A stretch of 64,000 nucleotides of DNA. It comes from Vigna angularis. Lineage: Eukaryota > Streptophyta > Magnoliopsida > Fabales > Fabaceae. The notes beneath the pieces were generated by a model. It was not told the origin of the DNA, made no database searches, and saw nothing but the letters and a program-made list of their open reading frames with translations. This document shows positions 36,592-48,076 of the stretch, piece by piece. Position 1 is the stretch's first letter. Every line of letters begins with the position of its first letter. A program made the position numbers and the translations under genes. The DNA lies in NCBI RefSeq assembly GCF_016808095.1, contig NC_068970.1, forward strand, positions 39,529,630-39,593,629. The letters are read 5' to 3'.

Positions 36592-37238
36592 TCTCAACAA
36601 ACGTGAAGATGAAAACATTATCTACAATACAAAATAAACATAAAATAATTCATGAAGAATAATGTCAGTATATGATTGTGTGTACACATCCTCTAATCAA
36701 AACTCTGTTTATTAGATAAAACAAAAGATCATAAGATATTATATTGTTTATCAGATGAAATACTTGCATCTTACATGATGTATTTAAAAATTATCATCTT
36801 ATCGATGAAGTATATTCATGTTTTGTACTTTTTTGTTCGGTAACACTTAATCAAATTCATTAAAAATCTCTTAAACTTTATCCAAGTTAAGAAAACTCCA
36901 AAAAAAAAAGTAAAAAAATAATAATTCAAGCTTACATATATGAATAAATAATCATAACAATGTTAAAAATAAGTCCTCTCAATAACTTTACATTGGTTAA
37001 AAAATATTTTCTTTAACATTGATAAAACGAACTCTTGAATGACATCAATTGGAAATAATCATAATGATGTTGATTATGTTTAACATCATTTATAAATAAC
37101 TAATAATGATGTTGAAAAAGAAAGCAATTAAGTAAAGTTAATCAAAACACACCACTGATATTTATTATAAAAAAAATTAATAGTGGTGATAGGAAAATGT
37201 TTTTATCGACTTTAACATAAAGAGAAAAAAAAATCTCT
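36592..37238. other. AT-rich intergenic DNA before the CACTA element
   Basis: No gene or repeat is recognised. The last three bases (37236-37238, TCT) are the left copy of the CACTA target-site duplication. Confidence 0.4.
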
Positions 37239-37330
37239 CACTACAAAAATAATATATTTTAGGGGGTTGTTTCCGGCGGTTTATAAACCCCGAAAACTTT
37301 TCGGCAGTTTAACAAAACCGCCCCTAAATA
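37239..37330 (+). repeat. 5' terminal and subterminal repeats of the CACTA element
   Basis: TIR CACTACAAAAAT followed by TTCCGGCGGTTTATAAAC, TCGGCAGTTT and AAACCGCCCC units, the likely tnpA-type protein binding repeats. Confidence 0.7.
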
Positions 37331-37434
37331 TTTTTAAGTAATCCCTAAATGTTTATCTGCCCCGCGCCTTCATTGCTTCTGCCTTCATATACTTTACCAG
37401 AATCATTTTCCCTTAAACCCCTTTCCTGCACCAT

Positions 37435-37575
37435 CTTCGTGATGTTATTCCCTTGCTTGGGCTGAGCATTGTGTTCGTCATCTTCGTGTTGTTATTCCCT
37501 TGCTTGGGCTGAGCATTGTGTTCGTCATCTTCGTGTTGTTACTCCCTTGCTTGGGCTGAGCATTGTGTTCGTCGT
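37435..37575 (+). repeat. 47-bp tandem repeat, three copies
   Basis: Three near-identical copies of a unit with CCTTGCTTGGGCTGAGCATT (starting at 37451, 37498 and 37545), exact period 47 bp. It lies in the 5' part of the CACTA element and probably in its leader. Confidence 0.85.
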
Positions 37576-40014
37576 CGAGGTGTCGTGGTGCTCTGTTGCG
37601 TTCGCATTGGGAAATTAAACTGTAGATTCGTTCACGCAGCTCAGAAACCTGTCGAGAAATCTTTTCGATCCGTTTGTCTCCTATATCTTACTCTCGAAAT
37701 TTTCATTCTGCTCTCGACCTTCTTCCATATGCTGTTGTTTATTGTTTTCATATTTGTTTGGTCTCTTTAAAAGTCTGTGTAATTTACTTGTATAATTTTA
37801 CTCAAACTCCGAATGTGCTGTTTACGCTAGCTTTACTTTTACCTAACTATTTCTTCTCTTTTTTTCATTTAAAGCTGCGAGAGTACATTGACGATACTGA
37901 AGATTATATTAATATTCAAGTAAGTAGCTATCAATTTACTGAAGATATCTGAGTAAAATATTTTTTACTTGTTGAAGAGACAGATTCAATGAAATCCAAT
38001 GAAACTAGTGGTAGTTTTAGTGAATGTTGTGTTATGTTAACTTGAAAAGTAAAATAATGAAAAGGTATTTATTGACGGGTCTAGATATTCCACACATGAG
38101 TTGTGGCACTGTATGCATACGCAAGATTAAGAAGAGAAACACAAAAAAAATTAAGAGCATTAAAAAAATATGGTTGTTTTGTACTGTGTTTATGGTATGG
38201 CGTAGTGATCCATAAAAGAGAAGAATAATAATTTAGTAGTTATTTTTCTTTTCTTTTTTAATTAGCAGACATCATGTGAAGCTCACATAAAAAAAACTAG
38301 TTAAAGAAAGCACGTTTGCATATAGTGCAAAGAGGGAATCATTTAATGACACGAAAATTCAAGTGACAATTTTCCATTTGGCAGCTTGACAACCATCGTA
38401 ATCAGCTCATTTAGGTGCTTTATGTGTTTTTGCACTTGCATGAAATATCTGCTAGTATTCTGTTATGTTTTTTTAGTGAAATTGCTAAATGGTCTTCAAC
38501 TCTTATGCAGTTAGAAGTCTTTCTTACTCTAGAACTGTTTGTCTATCTTTCTACTCTTTGGCGGCTGCTATATTTGGCATGAATATCCCATATACTTGGA
38601 ACGACAACCATGATTACATGTTCAAATGGTATGCAAATGATTACTGGTTACACATGTGCCTATATATAATATGGAATTTGCTAAATTGTAGCTATTTGTT
38701 TTCTTAGAATATATTAGCAAGTTGTAATCAAGGTATCTTAGAATACATGTTAAAAAAGCAAGGAAGTATATGTTAGTGAATACTTGTGGAGTTTGCTATC
38801 AAATACCTATTTCTTTTTAAAAGTATGTAACATTTGAACTTGATGTGATTAAGGAATAAAAATGATTATGGTTTGTTGCAGGTAGTTATTGTCTCAAGAG
38901 TACTTTCTAGTTTGATGTTTGTCATAATTAACCAGAAGTGTGTGATTATTAATTATACTCATAGAACGTACAATGTTTAGAGAAATAATTAATGAAAGAA
39001 CTTATTGTTGTTGTTGTTGTGTGTTCATGACACAGAGTAACACTAGCTATGTATTAAATTATACCTACATGTATACATATGCATAGAAAATGACAGATAA
39101 CAAAAGTAACCTAAATCACAAAATTTAACTAACTAAAATAGAAAATTCATAATCATGAGGTTACATACAACTCATATTAAGTTAGACAACTAATCCTTAA
39201 TAGCAAGTAATGCATAATAGAGCATGGGCAGAAAAATAGAAGCTTAAAATATGTGAGGCACAAAGCTTGAACCTTTAAGGAAAAAGCTTTGAAGGCAGAA
39301 ACAGAGATGATGGTCGATTGAGGCAAAACAAGGAAACAAAAGAGACTAGAGATCGAATAGAGAATGAGATTAAGGTTGCTCGAGTGAGAGTATAAATGGG
39401 AACAGGGAGGCAAGCCTTTGATCTAATTCGCAATTACGAATATCTACGAAAGGAAAAACCAAGAGGTCCTAAATGTTCATATGTCCAAGTCAAAACTCTT
39501 GAAAATGAGCTCCATTTGGCCGTTGTTAGGGTATTTTTGAATCAACAAAGTTAGAAAGGCATGAAGGAAATTGCACAAGAGAGAAAATAGGAATTCAAAA
39601 TGTACAAGAAACTCGAATCAATTAAACAAGTAACAACAACAGAGCCTTTATCGAATTAGGTGAGACAACTACCTCAAACAACATCATTCCGGTAATGTTA
39701 AAATATAAATCAAGTGAAAATTGAATTAAACTAATATAAAAAAGTAAAAACCAAACTTTTGCTATTAATTCCAAGAGGCTAAGGGTGGTTTAATGAATAA
39801 ACAAGGTTAAAAAAAGTTATTGTCTAAAGATTAGTAAGTGTAAGCAATGGTTAATTGCAACAACCAGATTAAAAAAATCTTCAAATAGAGAAATGGCAAG
39901 TAATGGATTATGAGACCTATCCTACATTACAATTAGAATATTTTAGCTTTAACACGAGAAGGAAGCTAAATTGCTAGAGTGAGCATAAATTCACCATATC
40001 CATTCCCTCTTGCC

Positions 40015-40072
<58 letters not shown>

Positions 40073-40335
40073 CATATTTTTCCTTCCTATTTTGTTTTTT
40101 TTTCTTCCTAACCACCTATTCTGTTGACATTTATTTCTTTCTGAATAATATCTTAGATATTATTTTATATTTATATTTTGTCTAATGTATTTAAATTTTT
40201 ATAAAGTTTATTCATTGGAATCCAAACTTCACTGTACATAGGACAATTTTAAGTCAATGTTGACATGATGTACTGATTTTAAATGCGAATTTAAAGAAGT
40301 AGGCCATTATAATTAATATATCTTCATTTGTGTAG
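37576..40335 (+). other. Internal CACTA DNA without a recognisable gene
   Basis: Scattered short frames (for example 38024-38215 and 39177-39413 minus) have no known motif. A TNP2-type transposase would normally lie in such a space in an autonomous element. A (TA)n run lies at 40018-40071. Confidence 0.5.
40018..40071. repeat. (TA)n microsatellite
   Basis: About 54 bp of uninterrupted alternating A and T inside the CACTA element. Confidence 0.95.
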
Positions 40336-41576
40336 CCCTTAAATGAATATGCTCTTCATTCACCACCTCAAGTAGGAGGAAATTATCATGTACAAGATGA
40401 ACATGAACAAGATGAAAATCAGGATACTTTGTTGGAAGTTGAACAAGAAAGGCCACCAACACACAAGGAAGCATGGTTGATTGATGTTATTGGTAAGACA
40501 CAAGTTCAACATATTAATGCTTTCATTATGTTACTTATATGAATAGTTACTGCTGAAGTTGTTTGACACAAGAGTATTTGACACAAATTTTCTTTCTTCA
40601 CAGATGACCAATGTAAGATGACTACCAAACACTTAAAAACAAATTATGTTTGGAATTTGCCTCAAAATGAAAGGATTATTGTACATTGGAATGAGGAATA
40701 TTAACCAATTGGAGATGATGGCGCATTATTGAATCGATTCTTGGGAAGTATCGCTAGAAACTTCAAGGTATTCCCTATTTGTTATTCTACTTGGAAGAAG
40801 ATTCCTAAAAATTACAAAGAAGACATAATTCAAAATACTATTCAAGTAAGTAATGTAAATTCAAAATTCCATTACAAAGAAGGCATCCAAAATTTATTTA
40901 TCGGGTAATTGTTGTTAATTTTTTATTAAAATTTGTTTTGAAGGCAAAGTTTGCAGTGAATTCTGATATTCAAATCAATTACATCTTGAAAGCGCTTAAT
41001 CATAAATGGAGAGATTGTCAGCAAGAATTGTGACAACAAAGAGATGATCGCACGCGTACTAGAGATGAATTGATTGCCATGGCTCCAGAAGGCAAAGATA
41101 GAGATCAATTGACTTCTTTTGTTGACTATCAACTTGATGAAAGAACAAAGGTAAAACCTATATTTCTTTTCATAAAATTTTGTTTTGATTTAATAACTTT
41201 TTTTCATCACAATGTTAGGAGATTGCCCTAAAAAATAAGCACAATAGGACAAAACAAACTCTTGCTCACACAGGGGGATCCAAGAGCATTGCAAGGAAGA
41301 GGGAAGAAATGTTGAAGTGTTATTTATCTTCAATTTTCTGTTTCTCATAATATTTGTGACATACCTAATAAGCATTTGTTAATTTTCATAGGAAAAAGAG
41401 AGAGGAGAAGTTTGGATAGCTACTCATAAGAAGACCAATGGAGCTTTTGTCAGTGAGGAGGCAAGGGAAATTGGTGTAAATTCCAATCTTTGTTTTGTGA
41501 TTGTTTTACACATATCATGTGATTGTATTCATATATATGGTGGAACTATAAATATTTTTAATTCAGATATATGGTG

Positions 41577-42525
41577 GAACTATAAACATTAAGAGAGAAA
41601 GAACATTAAGATCTAACTCTAATAAAAAAAATTATAATCCACCTTAGAGCTTGTGATGTGGACAGAAAGGCATAACATGGATCTACAGTTTCTTAGATTA
41701 TGATAGTGAAATAAAATATCTTAAATATGACGAAACCTAGCAACACTACCTTGCAAGAGGCACATCCTAAGTCTAATATAATAATTAATTATGAGATTCA
41801 TTATCACAGTGATCCAATTGCTGAGAAATAGAAAGGCTTTAACGTAGAGACCACATAGCACTCAAACATACCCTTCCTCAAATGAGATCTTGAGTTCTAA
41901 TGTTGACTACTGTACATCCAATTGCTTTAGCAGAGTTCAGGCAAAGCATGTGGTTTTCATTCCTTTCCCATGGATTAAGTAATCCTTTTGTATTGATTGC
42001 CCTTTCATTAATGGTCCGTGGAACAGCCACATTAATCAGCTTACTGCAACAAATGTAATTCTTATTAAAGGATGAAAGTTTGAGTTATATTGAGCAACAT
42101 AAGAAGATAAACAATAAAGGTATAGTACCAAAGAAGAACACCATCTTTTGCTATCTCAAATAGGTCATTGGTTGAAGAATCAATAGGAACGCATTTCTTG
42201 AGAAATTCATCTCCTGCAAGATAGTTATTTATATGTGCAACATATGATGCCTTCTTAGATTCACTTATTGTATGAAGCAATGTGGTTGTTGCAGCCTTGA
42301 GGAACGCTGATGAGTTTTTTTGCATTACTCCCCGTCCTAGAACTTTCAAAACTTTGCAGTTTTAAGTAAACCTGTCATCATTATAGCACCATTATTAAAA
42401 TCACTCAAATTAACTTTGATTTGGACACAACTACTGAAACTGTTTCACTTTTTAAAAGGTGAACCATGTTCCACCATAATCTAAGAAATTGTAGATCCAT
42501 GTTCTTTCTCTCTTAATGTTTATTT
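41577..42525. repeat. Inverted repeat flanking the fimbrin fragment
   Basis: 42462-42525 is the reverse complement of two left segments: 41581-41605 (AAACATTAAGAGAGAAAGAAC) and 41677-41708 (AACATGGATCTACAGTTTCT then AGATTATG), with one or two mismatches. The right copy is contiguous; the left copies are separated by about 70 bp. Confidence 0.7.
41872..42350 (-). pseudogene. Captured fimbrin gene fragment (actin-bundling protein, first calponin-homology domain)
   Basis: Minus-strand reading gives the start of the first CH domain of plant fimbrins: FLKAATTTLLHTISESKKAS, YVAHINNYLAGDEFLKK, then DLFEIAKDGVLL, and after an intron [34 protein letters not shown] and IGCTVVNI. Exon 42129-42350 ends at a GT donor; intron 42044-42128 (85 bp, GT-AG) splits the Cys codon exactly; exon 41872-42043 ends at another GTATGT donor. 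Retained introns mean capture at DNA level, not from mRNA. One extra base near 41889 shifts the frame before the second donor. The fragment is antisense to the tnpA-like gene and carries neither end of a full fimbrin gene. Confidence 0.85.
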
Positions 42526-43488
42526 ATTAGAAACTTGTTCTCTTATTTCATTGTTTGCATTTCTAGATGTAACCATGATTAAGGTGGTTAACCGTGAGCT
42601 TAGCTGCAGACTTGGTGGACAATTCATGGTGTATCTCTTTAGTGATATAATTATTGGTTGAGAATTCTTGCTACTTTTTTTGCACACATCTTAAGTTTAA
42701 ATATAAGTATACTGCTGCTAACTCAATAGTTTGTCTCTTTATACAAATGCAATGTTTTTAATGTTGGCATCATTGATTACGTTGTATGTAGGAAAAAAAA
42801 TTCAAACATATGAATCTACAACATCGTCTCAATCAAAAGAAATATCAAGTTTAGATTCATTGGCTCATGTTTTAGGAAGCCAAGAGCATTGTGGATGTGT
42901 TCGCGGTCTAGGTTTGGGTCCTTGCCCATCTAAAGTCTTTGGAGTCCATGCTCGTTCTCAAATGGATCATCTTCATCTACTCCTTCTAATGTTGAATTAC
43001 AATCTCAGATTAATGAATATTTAAATATTTATTTTGTTTGTTCCTTTTAAGATTAACATGCTAGGTATCATATTTCTTACTTTTTAAATAATTTTTTTTG
43101 TTATAGATATCTTCATTGACTTCTTCTAATGTTAAATTAGAATCTCAAGTTAATGAATATTTAATAAATATTTACTTGGTTTGTTCCTTTTAGATTAACA
43201 TGTTAGGTATCATGTTTCTCACTTTTTAAATAAATTTTTCTGTTATAGGTATCTTCATTGACATCACAAGTCAATGAAATGAAGACAATCATGACACTTT
43301 TGTTGCAAAATCATCAAGGTCCATTGCCTTCACTGTTTGCAGTATTTCAACGATCATCGGTAATAATTGTTAAATTTATTTGTATGTTTTTTTTATTAAA
43401 TATATTATCGACTAACTATTATGTTATATTGTAGGTATCTGATCAAGGGAGTGAGCCAAACAATGGATGTAATGAAGAAGAAAATTAG

Positions 43489-44099
43489 ATATTGTTATTG
43501 AATATCTTTATGAGTCATACTTTTAGTATTCAACATTTGTATTGAACATCTATATTAAACATATGTAATGAACATCTTTCTTTTTAATTTTTATGTTTGA
43601 ACAATTAGTTGTATGGATGATATTAGGTTGAACAATGTAGTTTATTTTATACAATATTATTCAATTTCAGTTCATATTAATTTATTGTTTGTTTTATCAA
43701 TAAAACCATTTTTATCATAATCTAATTTATTACAATAAAAAAAAATGAACTGTATAAATTCCCGGCGGTTTTAAAACCCCGGTAAAATAAACCATGCAAA
43801 ATAGGGGCGGTTTTGAGATAATTCCAGCTAATTTCGGCGGTTTTTGAGTAACCCCGCTATTTTCGGCGGTTTTTACAAAACACCCGCTAATTCCGGCGGT
43901 TTCTACAGAACTCCTGGAACTTCCGGCGGTTTCCGGAAACCCCAGCTAATACCGGCGGTTTTTTCCAGAACCGCCAGTACTTGCTTGGCGACGAGCGTTT
44001 TTCCAACGATTTTTTCAACTACGGGAAATTTGATTTGCAGGATTAAAACCGCCGGTAATATTGAAAAAAAAATCAGTAAAATTACAGATTTTTGTAGTG
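43489..44099 (-). repeat. 3' subterminal repeats and TIR of the CACTA element
   Basis: At least six GGCGGTTT units (43763-44055) in both orientations, then the terminal TTTTTGTAGTG. Confidence 0.8.
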
Positions 44100-44102
44100 T
44101 CT

Positions 44103-46099
44103 TCTTGACACATCAATAAAAGAAAAATTTTAAGTTAATGATATTTCGATCTTGACTAAGCCAAATATGACCTAATCGAAAATGAGTTAATGATACGAGG
44201 TAAAACCAAATAAAAAATATATAAAGAGAATATATATATATATATATATAGAAAAGGATAAACTATGAATGATTCTAAATTCTTTCCTAAAAAATTGAAT
44301 TTATAAAATTTTAAGTAATTAAATTACTCTCATAAATTTAGTATACTTCAAAATTTTTAATTTTTTTTATCAAAATAATATATGTTATTATAAAATGTTT
44401 AGATTCTTTATAAAAGTAAATTATAATGTAAATTGCTAGAATAAGATAAATTGTATTCAGCGTAGTTTTTGTTTCAAAGGCATCCAATGATTTTAAAGTA
44501 TTTTAATTCCAATACATTCTCATTATTATATCTTTATTTTAATCTACACATTCTCATTAAAGTTTAACCAAAATTCTCGTCAAAAGTAAATTTATTACTA
44601 GAACGCATATACTTTTCATAAGGATTCTAACTCATATTTAACACACACACACATATGAATTATAGTGAAATTATTAGGAAGTTTAGTTTTAGATTGTTTT
44701 TAAAAGTATATTAATGACCTTTGTTGAAACACAATAATTTTTGATGTAATGAAGGGGCAACAGAAAGAAGTGAATAACTTAATATATAGGGTATGATCTC
44801 AGCGATCTTGGAAGGAAGAAAGGCATAGAGAAAAGTAATGGATGTATGTGTAAAATGAATTGTGACAAGAAATGGCTCTACCCTAAGAGTGATAACCGGG
44901 TTGGGTGCGACCTTTTCTTGATGTGTTTACCTCATAGGAGGCAAGAAGAAGACAAAGGTTGGACAAAGAATTTGGCATATGGGCATAAATTGAGTGGAAG
45001 ATCAAGGGCAATATGGGAAGTGGAAACTAGTTGGGGAGCATAAAGAATGCAAAGTCGTAATTTAGAGGGAAATGGAGTCCCAATATACAACTCATTTTAA
45101 TCAAAGAGGTACCCACAAAAGTGATTAGCTCATCACTACTTACTTCTTTCTTCTGTCCTTTCGAGTGGGAGCTCTTCCTAAAAGGGCCTCCTCACTCATC
45201 TCACAACTTCTCTAGTTCTTTTCTTTTTTCTTTTTAATAAATCTAAAATTTACTAATATACTAATGTTAATAAAGTCATATTTTTGTGTAGTAGTAGCAC
45301 CATTATCTATGAGGTAGCGTGAGTTTAGCGTTTTAATAATTTCCGTAAGTTGTTCGATATAGTTAAAATATTGTGCAAACAATGGGTGGTTAAAATTCGA
45401 GGGTGAAAAGAGGATTAGTTTGACCTCTCATTATGTTATATAAAAAAATTTGTTGCGTTAGACTTATTTATTAATAATTACTTGGAATAGAAACTTTGAT
45501 TCATCCTAGACAGAAGTACATTGGTGGACCAACTAATAAACAAATATGAATTTTTATTTTTTAAATTTAATTTAAGTAGATAAGTGTAGTTATAGATTTC
45601 AAAGCATTTGATAATTTAGTATGAATCTTTTGTGGGAGAATTCAAAGGAGAAATCATATGAATCTATCAAATGTTGGTTGCACATTATCAAATGTTGGTT
45701 GCACATTTGTCTAATTTTTCATGAGAAATATTTTTTATAATTTTTTATGAGAAAGATTTTTTATATTAGAACTCGTCTAAGTTTGTTATCAATATATCAC
45801 TATTATATATTATTTTAAACAATAAACTTTAAGATAATATATGTATAGGTTTTTGTCTTTATAAGGGTATAACTCTCTTATTTCTATTTAATATAAAACT
45901 TATTAATATGAATTTTCTTTTAATATTAAAAGGTTTGATCTTAAAAATAACCAATATAATTTAGTTTTCTAATAACACTAAATTCTTAAAAAAATGTTAA
46001 ATTATTAATTTACATTCTTATCTTGTTAAAAGGAATAAGACTACTTATTAAACAAGAACATTTTTTTAAATTTACTTTTGTATGATAGCATTTTGTTTG
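44103..46099. other. AT-rich intergenic DNA, no gene seen
   Basis: Contains short (TA)n at 44228-44250 and (CA)n at 44641-44652. Open frame 44846-45043 has no known motif. Confidence 0.4.
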
Positions 46100-46580
46100 G
46101 TTGTGATATTTTAGTAGTAATGTTAGCTTAAGCGAGTTGGGTTGGTCATTAGCGATATTACATTATTTCTTTGAGATTTCGTGGACTGTACTTGTGTTTA
46201 TTCTATTCTGATTGGATTTGTGCATTGCATTCGCTTAGTTTGTAATTTTGAAGACCGGATTAGCCTTCGCTTAGTTGGGTGATTCGTGTTGGATTTGGAT
46301 CAGAGTATTGTGTAATTGTCATTAATCTGTGATTGGAAGCATGTAATTGAATTAGTGACCAACCGTTTTAATTTTGTGCTCACATCAGCGTTTATATTCG
46401 TGTTTTAATTTATTTCATTTGCATTCACAAAGTCTTCACCAACTTCCCCCCACTACATGTTTGACCTAATTCTCGAACCACATTTGGTCCTTGAGAGACG
46501 ACCTAGGAGTCACTTCCTAGTTTATACTGCATTCTTAATTGCACATCAAATTTGTATGGGGTGCGACACCCATCACATAC
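46100..46580. mobile_element. Possible LTR-element leader remnant
   Basis: TTTGGTCCTTGAGAGACGAC, CTAGGAGTCACTTCCTAG and GGGGTGCGACACCC are segments I recall from the leader next to the primer site of plant LTR elements. No coding domain is next to it. Family not assigned. Confidence 0.35.
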
Positions 46581-47149
46581 ACATAAACAAATTTCATTCT
46601 TTTAAAGTTATTGGCCATAATTAGTAAATAAACATAATTTTTCTGAACAACATAATTTATCCACTTTATTAATTGTACAATTTTGAAACATTGCACCTTT
46701 CTTCACTAATGACTTTGCACAAACCTCCAAAAGTTTTGTTGCACCAATAGTTGCCTCCACGGTACCTAATCTTAACCAAAAAGATTAGTGTAAAAAATAA
46801 AAAAAAATATACTAAGAATCCAACACAAAAATTTAAACCAAGGTCAACTCTTAAATTGAATTTTAATTCTACAAAGGCTAGAACAAAATAAAAACACTAG
46901 CTAAACTAAGATACACTACTAAGAACCAAGAATGGCTTAGAAGCAGCGCTTTCAACTCACAAATACATGTCGAAATAGGAATTTAACAGTAAGAATTTCA
47001 TGGTACACACTAAATACTTATAAATACATATTTTATTAAAGCAAAGAATGTTCTACTTTTCTTTTCCTACTAGAATATTTGTCATGTAATTTCTAGATAA
47101 ACTCAAATTTAGCTACCCCTTCCTTACAAAAAAAGTCAAAACTTAGGAA
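46581..47149. other. No gene seen; distal edge of the gypsy element
   Basis: AT-rich sequence without a recognisable domain between the possible LTR-leader remnant and the integrase remnant. It may be the decayed 3' end of the gypsy element. Confidence 0.35.
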
Positions 47150-48076
47150 GTGGTATCAAATCCAATGGAGTAAGAGGATTAAAATCATAAACAACCTCAC
47201 AAGGAGAGATCTTAGTAGTCCTATGAAGTATTATAAGCAAACACAATATGGATAAGATACGCATCCCAAGATTTGTGATTACCTTTCAAGACTGCCCTTA
47301 ACATAGTGGATAAAGACCTATTGAAAACTTCTGTTTGTCTATTAGTTTATGGGTGAAAAGAAGTAGAAAAGTGAAGTTTGGTCCCTAGTCTTAACCAAAG
47401 GGTTTTCCAAAAATGACTAAGGAACTTAGAGTCTCTATTAGACACTTGGTGTAGGGTAGTAGATGAACTTTCACCACATCTTTAAAGAAGAGTCTAATAA
47501 TGTTTCTTGCATCATTCACTTTGTAGCAGGGTATGAAAGATGCTATTTAACTAAAATGACTAACCACCATAAGAATGGAATCATAAACCTTTTGGGTTTT
47601 TGGAAGTCTAAGAACAAAATCTATAATAATATCTTCCCAAAAAAAATCCATAATAATGTCTTTCCAAGGGATTGAAGCAATAGTAAAGGGGGTGTAAAGT
47701 CCATGAGGCATTGTCCTAGACTTAGATTATAAACATGAAATACATCTCTAACAACGTCTTTGGACTTCTTTCCTCATATGGGGCCAAAATAATATTTTCT
47801 TAAGCAAACTAAGAGTCTTATCTACTCCAAAATGACCTATTAGACTCCCTTCATATGTCTCCTTGATTTAGAGTTTCCTCTGTGAACTTTGGGTATACAT
47901 ATTTTTCCTTCTTTAAACCAAAACCCCTCCGAAATATAGAAACCCCTTTGTGACCTTTCTAAACACTCAACACTGGTGGAGTAAAACTCAGAATCTTGAG
48001 CATACAGTTCTCGGATGTGATCAAATCCAAGAATTTGGGCTCCCAATTTTGAAAACAAAGTGTGCCTTTTGGATAA
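47150..48076 (-). pseudogene. Ty3/gypsy integrase half of a split element
   Basis: Minus strand reads as the integrase region: a LGAQILGFDHIRELYAQDSEF segment and EGFWFKEGKICIP (zinc-binding arm, 47840-48058), a VDKTLSLLKK segment, FWPHMRKEVQ (about 47760), then traces of the catalytic core (for example a SILMVVSHF-like line near 47580, an HxSWD-like line near 47270) broken by stops and shifts. The frame at its upper edge continues the RNase H frame at 56346 across the inserted copia element (same target sequence). Confidence 0.75.

Larger units (their letters stand above)
40336..43488 (+). pseudogene. tnpA-like gene of the CACTA element (Ptta/En/Spm, Transposase_24 type), broken
   Basis: Plus-strand exons read as the plant Ptta/En/Spm DNA-binding protein family: an acidic leader (40336-40495), an RIIVHWNEEY segment followed by PIGDDGALLNRFLGSIARN and YSTWKKIPKNYKED (40600-40855), KWRDCQQEL (about 41005), KNKHNRTKQTLAHTGGSKS (41230-41290), GEVWIATHKKTNGAFVSEEA (41408-41470), and after a gap of 1.3 kb VRGLGLGPCPSK (about 42900) and a short C-terminal end EEEN at 43488. 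At least two in-frame stops occur (TAA after HWNEEY at about 40701, TGA after CQQEL at about 41031). The 41480-42780 gap is filled by the fimbrin piece and its flanks. A unit of about 135 bp around 42976-43253 (exon plus intron end) is duplicated in tandem. Confidence 0.75.
37239..44099 (+). mobile_element. CACTA (En/Spm) transposon, non-autonomous, 6861 bp
   Basis: Starts CACTACAAAAAT and ends in its inverted copy ATTTTTGTAGTG (about 12-13 bp). The 3-bp target duplication TCT flanks both ends (37236-37238 and 44100-44102). Subterminal repeats of CCGGCGGTTT type cluster at both ends. It contains a tnpA-type gene that is broken by stops, but no tnpD/TNP2 transposase is recognisable, so it cannot mobilise itself. 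It also carries an antisense fimbrin gene piece. Confidence 0.9.

Noticed and set aside
37516..37770. Cys/Ser-rich open frame as a gene
   Set aside because: It reads through the 47-bp tandem repeats of the CACTA leader and has no known domain.
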